Source of the DNA: Liolophura sinensis
Lineage: Eukaryota; Mollusca; Polyplacophora; Chitonida; Chitonidae
Assembly: GCF_032854445.1 (NCBI RefSeq)
Contig: NC_088307.1
Location: forward strand, 23,631,953-23,695,952
Reading direction: 5' to 3'
DNA length: 64,000 bases
Part shown: one piece after another, positions 23,549 to 36,143 of the stretch
How positions within the stretch are numbered: position 1 is the first letter of the stretch
Layout of the letters: every line of letters begins with the position of its first letter
Program-made: the position numbers and the translations under genes
The notes under the pieces: model-generated
Databases searched by the model: none
Told to the model about the DNA's origin: nothing
What the model saw: the letters and a program-made list of their open reading frames with translations, nothing else

Positions 23549-24985
23549 ATGTACATGTTACATAAGATGATAGTGGTGTAGTAGTGAATGGTGTGCATGA
23601 AGAAGCACCAGGATACAACTGTGTTTAGTTTGTGCATACTGCAATGATCGAATCTTCACCACCACTTCAGTTTATACCAATAAAGTTGCAGAAGCTAGAG
23701 TTGTTTTCAGGGTGTACATACTGCAAATGATCAAGTGGCAAGAGACCAGCTGACGTATGTACATGTATTAATGAATCAAATGTCATTTTATTGATTTTTC
23801 TGATTTCTTCAGGGCAACAATACTGATTTCATACATTATTCAACTCAGTTCTTCCAAGTTTCCCCATAAATTGCTGTTAGAGCTAGGACCATTCAGAACA
23901 TGCTTCACGGACAACATGTATCTCCACATGTATAAAGAACCTCAGAGTTCAAATGTCTACAAGCAAACCATATCGTCAGGTAATTATGAGACTCAAAAGC
24001 TACATTACTTGTATGCATGTCACTTAGGGAATTCTCTCTTCTATTTCCTGATTTAATTACTGACTTTACTGCTGGTTTTACCATCACCAATTGTTTGGCA
24101 GTGGCAGACAGAAGCATTTGCTCAAAGATGGTGCTATTTGTTTGCGATCTGGCTTTGAACGCAAAGCTGCTGGGTTTTTCTTTAATGGCAGCTGACCAAG
24201 CAGGACAACGAGTTCATGGTTAATAGATAAGAATTTATAATTAACAGTTGCAAACCTTATCATAATTCTAAAAACTTCATACGAAATAACATGAATGCAC
24301 GTTGACACGTTAACAAGTTAAGCGCACGATTCTGTTCCTGACTTGTCCTTATTTAGTACACACATACACCAAAAATTTCATTCCTACAGCACTATGCAGT
24401 CCTGCAAAGCAGTAATTAAGGTTCCTGCACAGTACGAACCAGTTTGAAACCTTGTGGTGCATATTGCACAGGTACACAGTACTACATGTATATACATGCA
24501 GTAAAGTTCAATCTTGAATGCACTATATACCATACAACCATGGCCATTGCTACATGAGCAGCTGACACACAATGCTGCTCTGGTCTTTTTTTAGACTTTC
24601 TCCACAGTACTCCCCATTTCAGAACCATAAAGTACTGCCAGTATTGTGGCATCATGGCCGGTGTATCACATAACAACAAAAATAAACACTATCTATAAAA
24701 CTCATAAAACTCTGATAAATACAGAACCAGGCGACAAATCAAAAGTCAACATGTGAACATACAGAATGATGTGCCTAAAATCAACATATCTGGTTTCTGA
24801 TTGCATCTAATCTGAGCTGGTTGCATGAGCGGAAAGAATGAGATGATATAATTACAAAATACAACGTTCTGGAATAGAGGTAGCCGAAATAATTTAGCAG
24901 TTATAAGGTTTCACTTGTTCCACTGAACTCTAATCTTAGAACAAATAAAACCAGAAGCTGTGGGGCTATATGTTTATAACATATG
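23549..24985. other. no gene recognised
   Basis: AT-rich sequence. Overlapping short frames on both strands at 23870-24310 have no domain or splice support. Confidence 0.45.
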
Positions 24986-24989
24986 TACA

Positions 24990-25240
24990 CATATTTATTT
25001 ATTTATTATTTGATCGGTGTTTTACGCCGTACCCAAGAATATTTCATTTATACGACTGTGGCTAGCAATAAGACAGGAGGAAACCGGGCACAGCCTGGGG
25101 GAAATCCATGACCATCCACAGGCTGCTGACAGACCTTCACATGTGCGGCTGGAGAGGAAGCCAGCAAGAGCTGAACTTGAACTCACAGAGACAACATTGG
25201 TGAGAGGCTCTTGGGTCATTACCCTGTGCTAGCGCGGTGA
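24990..25240 (-). repeat. SINE-A, near full length
   Basis: The (ATTT)n tail is at the left, followed by module, core and body. The head reaches GGTCATTACCCTGTGCTAGC at the right. Open frames across it are repeat shadows. Confidence 0.88.
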
Positions 25241-25261
25241 TATTATTAATAAATAAATAAT

Positions 25262-26258
25262 GCTTCCATGTACTTTTCAAGATTTAATCGCATTCTCAAG
25301 GGAGGCATAAAAATAAAACTATAGCAAGCATTCAGAAAATACATCACTTAACATGTCAAATACAAAAGTTGGTAAAAAAAAAAACAACAACAACAACACC
25401 TGGCGACCGAGTGTCTTGGTCAAAATACAACTGATACTTATACTTATATAGTTTAATGCATTTCAAGTAATAGTAAAATAACAATTATCTCTTTATATGT
25501 GAGAACTTCTATTTCCACTAAGCAGAATTATCCTTAATATGAACTTTTTGGAGAGAAAAATAAATGAAAAGCAACGGACACAGACTGGTTCTATTGATGG
25601 CATTAATGCAATGGTTGGTTTCTAAAAGGAAAAGTGAAAATTTAATCCGTTAATGGAATCTTAAAGGGGCAATTTGAATTTCAGGATAAAAATCAGCAAT
25701 AAAATAATAATATGTCAAATGGTATAAAATTGCTCGATTGCGTCCGAGTTTTGCCCATTTGTTTCTTCATTCCAAGGATGCAACAAAACTGTGTGTAAGA
25801 GAATGGATTTTATTACTGTTACTTAATTACTTCCTGCTATTTCTCGTTACTGAATCATTAACTAAGTACAATGCCCTGGAACGGACACCTGGCTTTAATA
25901 GTGCCAGATACACTTCAGTAATGATTGATGACAATGTCTTAATACATAACTGCACTGGCAGTTACCAGTTACAAGCCAGAGGCAAATCAATTACAACACT
26001 GTACTTACTGCTTGTATTAACTGCAGTTGAAATGAAAGGACAGTCACATGAATATTATCTGTAATCTGACTATTCTTTGATTTTTAAAATAGAGTATTTA
26101 AAAATATAGCAATTAGACATGGCTGTCAAGTTGTTAAATGGGTCGTAAAAACATGACCGGCAGAGCCGGGGAAATATTCACGTCACCTTGTCGGCTGTCT
26201 AGTGATGATCATCAGGCCATTAGGATCATCCAGTGTTAGGTACAAATCAAATATACTC
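25262..26258. other. no gene recognised
   Basis: Includes an (AAC)n tract at about 25385-25398. A 108-codon plus frame at 25738-26064 has one hydrophobic stretch but no recognisable domain. Confidence 0.45.
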
Positions 26259-26259
26259 T

Positions 26260-26465
26260 GATTCTTCAATCTTTTAAAGCACTAAAACACTTTTTTCAGA
26301 TAAATTTATTATGAAAATAACATCAAAAATAATTTGTTTGTGTCACTAAAGACGAAAGTTTCAGAAAACTGTGCTGATTTATTTCTCTATACTCCATAGT
26401 TCTCTCAAAATGTTTCAAAATATTGGTCACTGAGGTGTCTGAAAAGGTTGAAGAATTAAGGTACC
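26260..26465 (+). mobile_element. MITE-like repeat M2, full length
   Basis: The left end TGATTCTTCAATCTTTTAAA and the right end AAAAGGTTGAAGAATTAAGG are inverted repeats. The best-preserved M2 copy (TTTGTTTGTGTCACTAAAGA, CATAGTTCTCTCAAAATG). Confidence 0.8.
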
Positions 26466-26584
26466 ACTTCAGTCATCATCACCACTAAAACTTTCTACAA
26501 AACTATATTACATACAGAATACCAGACACACCAATGAAAATAAGAAAATAACTATTATCACTTTTGCCTTATTCCTTTGCCAGA

Positions 26585-26930
26585 ATGATATGACACATAA
26601 TCTGACACATGTTATCTGACACATTATCTGACACATTATCTGACACATCATCTGACATGTCATTTGACACATCATCTGACACATCATCTGACACATCATT
26701 TATCATCTAACACACGCCATTTGACACATCATCAGACATGTCATTTGATACATCATTGGATACATGACACTTGACATATCATTTGGCATCTCATTTGACA
26801 CATCATCTGGCATGTCATTTGACACATGTTAGATGACACTGTTATAGGGCACATGTTATTCGACACATGTTATCTGGAACATGACACATTATTTGGTATG
26901 TTATTCAACATTATGTCACAGGCTATATTT
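26585..26930. repeat. 12-13 bp degenerate minisatellite (ATCTGACACATC)
   Basis: About 25 units of (T)CATCTGACACA with growing divergence to the right (CATTTGACACA, TTATTCGACACA). It produces a Met-Cys-Gln-rich minus frame that is an artefact. Confidence 0.88.
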
Positions 26931-26945
26931 GACATATCTACATGG

Positions 26946-27110
26946 CACTTGTTGCTGCCTCCCCTGGCAATGAGAGGTTAGAATAAGGTAACAGGGCTGG
27001 TTGGTCAGTGAATGTCAAATGGTATTATGTGACTGGGTGGGGTGTGATGTCTGGAGTCTTCAGCGGCAGTAGCACTTGGGCGTCATGGATTCCGCCAAAA
27101 GAAAACACAT
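26946..27110 (+). repeat. SINE-C, 5'-truncated
   Basis: CACTTGTTGCTGCCTCC, GGCAATGAGAGGTTAGAATA, GGTGTGATGTCTGGAGTCTT and the AGTAGCACTTGGGC segment align with the copy at 47936-48215. The tRNA-like head is absent. Confidence 0.75.
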
Positions 27111-27330
27111 TATACAGGGTGAAGCAAAAGTCTGGACCCACAGGCAATTCAATACATAACAATTTGCTGTTTACAATAAGTGTTCGAACCAACTTCCACA
27201 TTCCTCCAAACACTTTCTTACTTGAGAGGCACATGATCTTTGGACATTTCGAAGCATAGAGTTATTCTCTCCTATGTTTTCAATTTCTTGTGTGATGTTA
27301 TCTTTGAGTGCTTTAATGTTCCTGGTTTGT

Positions 27331-28355
27331 TGCCATAAACCACAACTGCGACAGACCTGTTCATGTTACCATAAACCACAACTGCGACAGACCTGTTTAT
27401 GTTACCATAAACCACAACTGCAACAGACCTGTTCATGTTACCATAAACCACAACTGCGACAGACCTCTTCAAGTTACCATAAACCACAATTGCGACAGAC
27501 CTGTTCATGTTACCATAAACCACAACTGCGACAGACCTCTTCAAGTTACCATAAACCACAATTGCGACAGACCTGTTCATGTTACCATAAACCACAACTG
27601 CGACAGACCTCTTCAAGTTACCATAAACCACAACTGAGACAGACCTGTTCATGTTACCATAAACCACAACTGCGACAGACCTCTTCAAGTTACCATAAAC
27701 CACAATTGCGACAGACCTGTTCATGTTACCATAAACCACAACTGCGACAGACCTCTTCAAGTTACCATAAACCACAATTGAGACAGACCTGTTCATGTTA
27801 CCATAATCCACAACTGCGACAGACCTCTTCAAGTTACCATAAACCACAATTGCGACAGACCTGTTCATGTTACCATAAGCCACAACTGCGACAGACCTCT
27901 TCAAGTTACCATAAACCACAATTGCGACAGACCTGTTCATGTTACCATAAGCCACAACTGCGACAGACCTCTTCAAGTTACCATAAACCACAATTGCGAC
28001 AGACCTGTTCATGTTACCATAAACCACAACTGCGACAGACCTCTTCAAGTTACCATAAACCACAATTGCGACAGACCTGTTCATGTTACCATAAACCACA
28101 ACTGCGACAAACCTCTTCAAGTTACCATAAACCACAATTGCGACAGACCTCTCCATGTTACCATAAACCACAATTGCGACAGACCTGTTCATGTTACCAT
28201 AAACCACAACTGCGACAGACCTCTTCAAGTTACCATAAACCACAATTGCGACAGACCTCTTCAAGTTACCATAAACCACAACTGCGACAGACCTCTTCAA
28301 GTTACCATAAACCACAATTGCGACAGACCTGTTCATGTTACCATAAACCACACAG
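27331..28355. repeat. 36-bp tandem array, about 28 units, dimeric, open on both strands
   Basis: Unit GTTACCATAAACCACAACTG plus CGACAGACCTGTTCAT, 36 bp. Two types alternate: type 1 has AACTG and is followed by CTCTTCAA; type 2 has AATTG and is followed by CTGTTCAT. This gives a 72-bp higher-order unit through most of the array. Because 36 is divisible by 3, no frame shift occurs and open frames of about 361 codons (plus) and 365 codons (minus) exist. They encode 12-residue repeats such as SCYHKPQLRQTC (plus) and VVYGNLKRSVAV (minus). There is no evidence of expression, signal peptide or flanking unique coding sequence, so I treat the frames as by-products of the array. Confidence 0.93.
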
Positions 28356-28379
28356 TTGAATTCGGACATATTATCTACT

Positions 28380-29050
28380 GGTAATCTGACAAGCTATTTG
28401 ACACAGAAGAGAAAATGTTATGAAATGTTGGGAGCAGATGTCCATGATGATGACAAAAACAAAACATAGCTGACAATACAATGGCACATTTTTCAACTTT
28501 GCCATTGAAGTATAATGCATACTTAAGTAGATATTTTTTTAATTACCTCCGAGCATTTTTCAGCCAATCCGCATACCACTGATGAATGGAGGTTAGTAAT
28601 TATATCTGCAAGGAAATTTCACTCCATTCAATTTGACAATTAAGGGGGTTTTTACTGAAAACTTAAAGCTTGAAGCAATTCAAACTGTACAGTTTAAAAC
28701 ATTGTCCAGCACTGTGAACTTGTATGCACGTCCAATAGTACATGTAAATGTGTAAAGGTTTTCACATGCTTCATCACAAATCAGAATTCACCATGAAATG
28801 TACATATATCTACCAATGACAGCTGTAATAATTTATATATAAGGCTTGTCAAATTCACCTAAATAGCCCATATCATGACTACACATATATCCACATTACA
28901 GAACAGACACAGCTAGGTAAATGACTCAGCCTGCTTGGTGGTACAAGCCGGTCGAAGAAAAATTAGGTAATGGATCTGTTTTGATCATGTCCATTATACG
29001 CCTGGCTGCCATACAGCGCGGACGCCCCAGGGCCATGAAGCCTCAATCTC
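28380..29050. other. no gene recognised
   Basis: Unique AT-rich sequence. Confidence 0.5.
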
Positions 29051-29054
29051 TGTA

Positions 29055-29520
29055 ACGCCACACCAAATAAGTCCTCTACACCAGGTTCAAACTGATACAC
29101 TGTACTGTCTCCATCTCAGGCCAAACCAAGTAAGTTCTCTACACTAGGTTCAAACTGATACACTGTACTGTCCCTATCTCAGGCCAAACCAATTAGTCAA
29201 CTCTACATCAGATCAAACCAAATAAGTCCTCTACACCAGGTTCAAACTGATACACTGTATTGTCCCTATCTCAGGCCAAACCAGGTAGTCATCTCTACAG
29301 CAGGTCAAACCAAATGAATCATTCACATTGGGGCATGCCATATACTTGCAGTGATTAGTAACAGGCCAAACAAAATACATGGTCGCCTCCATGTATAGGC
29401 CAAACCAAGTAGTGAAGTCTTCTGCATCATGCCAATTCAAATAAGCAATCTACACCAATATGATCCCTCAATCCAAATAAGAGATTCCCACAACCTTAAA
29501 CCAAAGAAGTAATCTACATT
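29055..29520. repeat. degenerate 66-92 bp tandem repeat
   Basis: Three clear units around CAAACTGATACACTGTACTG (about 29087, 29150, 29242), each followed by TCTCAGGCCAAACCAA. Decayed CAAACCAAATAAGT-type units follow to about 29520. Confidence 0.8.
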
Positions 29521-30185
29521 CACATTATAATTATAAAGTCAAAACAAACACACAAATTCATCTTCATCAAACCAAACTAAAACTAATCAACATTAGGGAA
29601 CACTTTAGTTTTTTAACATAAAAAAAGAATGGCGACACATTCCCATACATGTATATTAGACACTGAAAAATCTTCAGGTTGGAACACCTGTTGACTTTAT
29701 TGATGACACCAATGATATCATAATTATTCCAATACGAAGAAGTTTGCTAATTAATGACATCAGAAATCGTTTCATTTTCGATTCAAGATCAAAAATAAAA
29801 CGTAAGCCAGAATTAAGGTTTTTACATATAGTATTTGTATCATCAGTCCATCAATACTCTACCATTAATACAAATATCCACAACCAAAACTAAGATCAGC
29901 CCTGCCTTGTCTATCATCACATCGGTTTCCACCCAGGTATCACCTTCGCAAACCTTATTTCTTGCATCATCACCCAAGGTATCAATACTCATTAACATCG
30001 CGTTGTCATCAAATAGCTATTAGACTCGTCAGGATGTGATCTTCATCAAGCCTATGCTCTATCCCACAAACCGCCACCCCCACAAACCGCCAGAACACAT
30101 TATCCTAGTTCCCTGCGAAATGAGGCAGATGGCTGTCATGAAGTAATCAAGCAGAACCTGTCAGACTACACACAATGGAAGGTGG
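29521..30185. other. no gene recognised
   Basis: Unique sequence with many ATCA-rich words but no supported exon. Confidence 0.5.
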
Positions 30186-30195
30186 TGGTGGAGAG

Positions 30196-30300
30196 GGCTC
30201 TGTAACCGAGGTGGTTAGCGTGTCAGTGCATCGCATTGACCTAGAAGTATCTGACCAATGCGGTCGCTGTGAGTTCAAATCCAGCTCAAGCTTTCATAAG
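30196..30300 (+). repeat. SINE-A head fragment
   Basis: A-box-like CCGAGGTGGTTAGCG and B-box GAGTTCAAATCC, with the intervening TGACCAATGCGGTCGCTGT. The body and 3' module are missing after the AGCTCAAGC segment. Confidence 0.7.
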
Positions 30301-30522
30301 TTGGTCACTTTCGTGATTCCCTCCTGATTTTGAGAGCTATTGATCTTAGAAAGGTGTTTTTGACAAGTGGCTGTTTATCACAGCATCTGGTGTCATCACA
30401 ATATGTGCCACATTTGCTTTTCTTTTTCGGGAGAGTTAAGAAAGGAATTCAGGTTTATGGATGGAGGAAACCAAAAGGTGTAGGGTCGACATGTAGATAT
30501 GCAAGCACACCATGTCAGCATG

Positions 30523-30866
30523 AGAGTGAGTGAGAGAGTGCTTGGGGTTTAACATTGTACTTAACAGTTTTTCAGTCATATGACGACGAAGAAATCCTTA
30601 GAGTGCATGTTTATAATGTGCCTCCATGTTGCAGGACGGGTTTCCACCGCTCTTTTATCTAGTGCTGCTTCACTGAAACGACTTCCCCGCCCAAGCTATT
30701 ATACTGATACGGGCCAACCAGTCTTTGCACTATCCCCTTAATGCTGAACACCACGGGAGGAAGTTACAACTTCCTCTTTTTTAAGGTCTTAAGTGTGAAC
30801 CAACCCAGGATTGATCCTGGATCTACCACCTCCAAAGCTATACCAACTGTGCTATTGAGTCCGATA
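30523..30866 (-). repeat. SINE-B, near full length
   Basis: (GTGA)n at the left, then the shared module (TAACAGTTTTTCAGTCATAT), body (CCGCTCTTTTATCTAGTGCT) and head at the right (GGATTGATCCTGGATCTACC). The minus strand gives the tRNA-like order A-box then B-box. Confidence 0.85.
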
Positions 30867-30867
30867 A

Positions 30868-31530
30868 TCAGTGTGAGACAAGTGGTCTTTAAACAAAAAA
30901 TGGTAGACTGTATAAACTACCAAATAAACGTCGTCAACTGCTTAATGTGACCAAGGCTTCACAAAAAGTAAGTTTGTGGGGAACATACAAAATCCCTGTC
31001 CAAAGCAGGAATTAAACCATATAACTTCATATGCTGTGATTATCTTCTCAAATAAATAAACAAACCAATAAATAAATATATATGAATTAAAAAGAGAACA
31101 TGGTGAACTCTACAGCTTTGTTCTTGCCATACACTAGTAACTATAGTTTCCTTCTATACATATATCTGGTTTTCAAAGCTTTATTCATTTGCTGCCCAAA
31201 ATTTTTACTACTACAGGAGTATTAATTAAGTCATATATATGTAGGACCCAGTTGTTCAGAAGTGTATAAGGTAATAGCAGTATTAAGTCATATTACGTAT
31301 TTATGATTGTAACAAACCCCAGCAACCAATACAGCTGTACAGTGACCAAATGGACCAGGGGAAGATTTAGTTCACATTGACCTTATTTTTGGGCACGGTG
31401 CAAAAGTGAAGATTTGGCATAATGTTAAATCTGGTATTAATTAGTCTGAACAACATGGGCCACGATGTCTCGGTTTGATTGTAAGGTTACAATGTTTAAC
31501 ATACTAGCATTATCGTATAATCTTTGTGAT
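30868..31530. other. no gene recognised
   Basis: AT-rich unique sequence. Confidence 0.5.
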
Positions 31531-31536
31531 TAGACT

Positions 31537-31888
31537 GGCGCCGATAGCACAGTTGGTAGAGCATCTGCTTCGGGAGGCAGTACATCCAGGGTCAATCCTG
31601 GGTTGAGTCATACCTAAGACCTTAAAAGAGGAAGTTGTAACTTCCTCTCTTGGCGTCAACATGAAGGGGATAGAGCAACAGCTGGTTGACCCATATCAGT
31701 ATAATGGATCAGGCGGGGCGCCTTACTTGCCTTGGATAAGGCGTCTCAGTAAAGTAGCACTAGATAAAATCGCCGTGGAAAACCGTCCTGCAACAAGCAG
31801 GTACATTACATGCACTCTAAGGATTCCTTCATCGTCATAAGACTGAAAAATTGTTAAGTACGGCGTTAAACCCCAAGCACTCACTCAT
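31537..31888 (+). repeat. SINE-B, near full length
   Basis: The head GCGCCGATAGCACAGTTGG, then TAGAGCATCTGCTTCGGGAG (a tRNA-Pro-like anticodon arm) and GGTCAATCCTGG. The body continues through AAAAGAGGAAGTTGTAACTT to the 3' module GACTGAAAAATTGTTAAGTA and an (ACTC)n tail. Confidence 0.88.
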
Positions 31889-32141
31889 TTTACTCAAGAT
31901 GATCCTTGTTTATGCCAAAATTAATAATTATATGCTTAAATGTAAACAGATGCACAAGACCTGGACGCTGCCCTACTAAATATTGCCAAAAAAGCGTTGC
32001 CCTTTTTAGGTCAAACTTGATCAAAGTTATAGCCCCTTGGGATTTAAAACTCTGCAACACCACATTATAGGGACCTCAAAATGCATGTCCATGTACATAA
32101 GTGATAAAATCTTATATTATATCATATATCTAATCCCTCTC

Positions 32142-32358
32142 AGGGAGCCCTCTTGGATCAGTTGGTCAGCGCAGGGAGCCTCTCACCAATGCAGTCGCTG
32201 TGAGTTCGAGTCCAGCTCATGCTGGCATCGTCTCCAACCGTAAGTGAGAAGGTCTGTCAGCAACCTGCCAGGTTTCCTCCCACCATAATGCCGGGCGCCA
32301 TCGTATGAGTGAAATATTCTTCAGTACGGCATAAAACACCAATCAAATAAATAAATAA
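32142..32358 (+). repeat. SINE-A, full length, with target-site duplication
   Basis: The reference copy. The head includes GGATCAGTTGGTCAGCGC (A-box) and GAGTTCGAGTCC (B-box), then the body, CACCATAATGCCGGGCGCC core, TTCAGTACGGCATAAAACACC module and (AAAT)n. A perfect 14-bp duplication, atctaatccctctc, lies at 32128-32141 and 32359-32372. Confidence 0.93.
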
Positions 32359-32602
32359 ATCTAATCCCTCTCTCCCACCTTTCTGTGCACCCCCTAATCC
32401 CATCTACCCCCTCCCCCCCAACCTTACCGCATCTCCACCCCCAACCGCTCAGGGTAAAATCTCATGAGGGCCAACATGTTTATAACACCTTTCAATCTAA
32501 CCCGTCACAACCTGCACGTCACCTTCATTTCTTCATCAAAGGGATTAATTTGTTTGTAAGTAGTACCTCTACATGTAATTCGTGTGTGGAGGTAAGTAGT
32601 CA

Positions 32603-32707
32603 GTTGAACCAACGTAGTTTTGTCTCCAAAATCTAATTATAAATGTGCATAAATTGCACTGAAAGTTGCTCTGGCACAAGCGAAAAGGTTGTGGAATTAA
32701 AGTAACT
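32603..32707 (-). mobile_element. MITE-like repeat M1, partial
   Basis: Contains ACGTAGTTTTGTCTCCAAAA, ATTGCACTGAAAGTTGCTCT and the end GCGAAAAGGTTGTGGAATTA. About half of the element is missing. Confidence 0.7.
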
Positions 32708-34500
32708 GTAAACCCACTGGCCAATCTGCACACAAACTTGTTTATGTTCTTTTCTTTCACATCTGTATGGTGTATACTGTGCATGTTCCTTTAGCTGCAG
32801 GGTAAACAGCAGTTTGTATTATGCCTTTATGAATTAAGCATTCAGTTCCTACCGATACAGCCTTATGCTTTTTTACCCTCTTTCTCTTCAGGTCTACGAG
32901 CATTCACTTTGTGTAGATGAAATACGGAATTTGACTTCCCTGGAAATCTGTATATCGAGATCGAGTCATGCAATTTTTGTAAGTAGCGTTAACAGATTGC
33001 TGGAAGGAGGGGAAGGCTTATATAGCTCTCATTTTACTATGAATTTATAAACATGAGAAGATCTGAAATGATATCAAATGATAAATCATCTGTCTCAACC
33101 TTCTGAGTGTACGTGCCTAGATGACTGGATGAGTTCAAAATCCAGGGCATTTTCACATGTTGGAATGTAGGCCTAATGGTAGATATGTGTCAAAATAAGT
33201 ACTATCAAAACGTGCGACCGCTGTTGGTCCAAGTAAATCTAATACATATGTAAAGAGATTCAGGCCTTCTCGCAATCTGGTACCCCTAAATGAACTTGGA
33301 AAATCTTCTGTTTTCCTCTTGAGATTTTCTGAGAAAGAGGAACAGCAACGGAGGACTCATACAGAAATAAGCCGTCCAAGCTATATGCATGGTTTATGAT
33401 CCTTTATCTTTGGTCGCAAACCTAATGTGCAAAAATGTACTTGTCAGACAGTCTATGTATTAAAATACAAGCACTGCAGCGTCACAGCATAGAGGTATTA
33501 CAACGTTTTCCATGGATTAACTGGGATGTACATTTCCTACAGATAAGTAGGTTCAGATTTAATTGTTCTGTATCAAGATGGCGTTCAAACATCAGAATAC
33601 GCCATATACCGTCAGTTTATGAAGTACTCCGTGCTCATTGACAATCATTAAACAGCCATCCGAAGACCAACAGACCAACTGTTTGCAATTTTAAAACAGT
33701 TTAAAATACGATGACAGTCTGAACACCATGCATGGCTTCATAATAAAAATCCATATTTCAATCAAACCAAATCAAAAAAAAAAAAAAAAAAAAAATTTGC
33801 CTATATACATGTATAAATGGGTCATAGCTTTCATGTGTGTATTAAGTAACCAGAGTGCCTGGCACAAACGTCTGATTAGTCCCTTCAATAACCATTTACC
33901 AACTCTCCCCATTATGTGATGTACACATGATGACACAGGCGCACTATATTGATAAAAGATGAGTATCTTATAGATAGTACAGATAGATAGATGAGTATTA
34001 ATATCTACATCAAAGAACATTAAACTGTGCTAATGTCCACACAAGTGCTGTCGGCCACTTAATGTCTCCTGGCCCCACACGCAGAATTGGCGAAACATTT
34101 TTAATGCATAAACATAAAGAGACATACTTTATATATACATATTTATTCCGTTAATTTCAGCTTTGGCGGGATAATGTCCTTCTGAAATCCTACAAAAAAA
34201 CCTGTTAGTGATTCTTCATAAAGAGACCGTTTGTTGAATGGAATATTACAGGTAAACTGATTAAGACCATCAATCAATGGTTATAATGGACAAGAATCCC
34301 ACCACATTAATGAAACAGACTGCAAATGCGTGATGATTATAGTCTGAATTTGTCATTTAGCTACAAGCTATGCAAAGGCATTAAATCTCTAAAGAGCTGC
34401 CAGTAAATTATTGTGGGAACATTTCTGCCTCTGTGATAGTTTGTTGGATGTCTAGACAGAATATTGATTGAAGGATGAGAGGAAGTTCTATTTTCACGGA
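32708..34500. other. no gene recognised
   Basis: AT-rich, with a poly(A) run at about 33774-33795. No exon with domain support. Confidence 0.5.
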
Positions 34501-34501
34501 C

Positions 34502-34532
34502 GTGGGGTGGGGTGGGGTGGGGTGGGGTGGGA
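34502..34532 (+). repeat. (GGGGT)n tract with G-quadruplex potential
   Basis: Six consecutive G-runs of three to four bases separated by single T, which satisfies the usual G-quadruplex pattern on the plus strand. Only about 30 bp, far shorter than a telomeric array. Confidence 0.85.
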
Positions 34533-34889
34533 GTTTGGTTGTTGGTCAGTAATTCACAAAACTTATATCTACAAATCTACATGTGAAAGCTATAGTTTTA
34601 CTAGCTTAAGGTTCTCATGTATCTGACATGTCTGATATCGGCCGCCTGAGGAAAAATAAGACCAGTGCCCTATTCAGCACGTCCTGCTCCTCAGCTGTCA
34701 AGACCCACTGCCCGTATGCCTTTGCATGTATTACTCTGCTGCTGTCTCGAGTTTAGCCTGGCGGGGTCAAACCTGAGAATGGCGGAGATTAGAGGAAATG
34801 AATCTAGCGGCAGTATAGATGAGGCAAATGTGACGCTAACTGATTGGTTTATCGCTGTGCGGAACTCCGGGACAGGGATTCCCAATCGA

Positions 34890-34897
34890 TATAAAAG
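34890..34897 (+). promoter_or_regulatory. isolated TATA-box-like motif
   Basis: TATAAAAGG in a locally GC-richer stretch (34650-34900), with an initiator-like TCATTCT at 34911-34917. The spacing (about 23 bp) is short for a TATA-initiator pair and no gene follows that I can recognise. Confidence 0.2.
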
Positions 34898-35224
34898 GCC
34901 AGGATATTATTCATTCTTGAATCTCTGTACCAACTCCAGAGCATCAACTGATGGAACAAGGCTTTAAAATTCAAATCTTTCTTCGCCAAGTTGTTTTTTT
35001 TTTGGGGGGGGGGGGTGTTTTCATTTGGAATCAATCACCTAATTTATTGATGTACAAGACAGAACTGAAACTTTACTGATAAAGCACAAACTGTGTTAAG
35101 AAAAACTTTTAGAAATTGTATACATGAATTTAAAATACATATCAGTGGTCTTAGGCAATCTGTAGAATGATACTTGTACTCGCTTACTTATTGGATCAGG
35201 TTTTAACACTTCACTGAAGTATTT

Positions 35225-35320
35225 TATTTACTTATTTGATTGGTGTTTTATACTGTACTCAAAACTATTTCATTTATACGGCCATAGCCAGCATTATGGT
35301 GGGAGGAAATCAGACTGAAG
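35225..35320 (-). repeat. SINE-A 3' fragment
   Basis: Tail plus module (TGGTGTTTTATACTGTACTC) and core (CCAGCATTATGGTGGGAGGA); truncated thereafter. Confidence 0.8.
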
Positions 35321-35324
35321 TGTA

Positions 35325-36140
35325 TATTTTACTCATGTCACATATTACAGAGGTCTCATTTATAGTTGAAACTCACAGGCATTCGTCAAACCTCCTGGTT
35401 TTATAAAGGAAACACCAATTTAATAAATAAATACTATTTCATAAAAACAAAAATAAAAAATCATTAATTTGTGTCCCAGCAATTGTTCTCATTTAAAACA
35501 TATTTAAGTCATGAAAAACTCTTTGAAAAAATTTTAAAATCTTAATAAGAAAAAAAATATTACTATCAGGCAAACTAAATGATGGATTTTCACTTTTATT
35601 TTTCTTGCATTTTTGGATCATTTAGTGATGGCTCTCCTGTTAAACACAAAATTAATTTGGTGTTGCCAATGCCACAGCTAAACTAACTAAAACTAGACTA
35701 ATCAAGAGGCTTCAGATTGGCAGCAGTTAATAGGGTTGCCAGCCCAGACAGCTAGTTCATGTCAATCTTTACCAAAATCTTTACCAAAACCAAAATGCTC
35801 AAAGCTCTTAGGAACTCATGGGAGAGGCACAGAATCTTCAACATGCCTTTTTTTCACACTACAATATATAAGCAATATATCCCACATCAGTAGCACCTGC
35901 AGGTCAAGTGGTACCTCCATTACTTTGAAGACTGAAGGTGTTATTAATCCAAAACTGACGCAGACAGACAGACAGTCAGGCGGGTAGCATCAGATTAAAC
36001 ATAATGCTGGTACCGACTTTATGGAATCGACCTACAATGAAGGAAATAAGGATTTGCAAAATATATGGTTCATCAAACTCAATTTAAGTTCAGATGCGGA
36101 TTTCTTATAAAATGAGCACAACCATTGACAAAAGCAAACT
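35325..36140. other. no gene recognised
   Basis: AT-rich unique sequence with a short CAGA run at about 35959-35975. Confidence 0.5.
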
Positions 36141-36143
36141 CAC

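Noticed and set aside
25738-26064. 108-codon open frame with a hydrophobic stretch, possible small membrane protein
   Set aside because: Start context, composition and lack of homology or splice signals do not support a gene.
27331-28355. CRISPR array (regular 36-bp spacing)
   Set aside because: The units are contiguous near-identical repeats with no unique spacers, and the DNA is eukaryotic.
27274-28369. Two overlapping protein-coding genes of about 360 residues
   Set aside because: Both frames consist almost entirely of the 36-bp repeat. The frames stay open only because 36 is divisible by 3; no domain, signal or unique coding flank was seen.
34502-34532. Interstitial telomere repeat
   Set aside because: The unit is GGGGT and only about 30 bp long; the usual animal telomere unit is TTAGGG.
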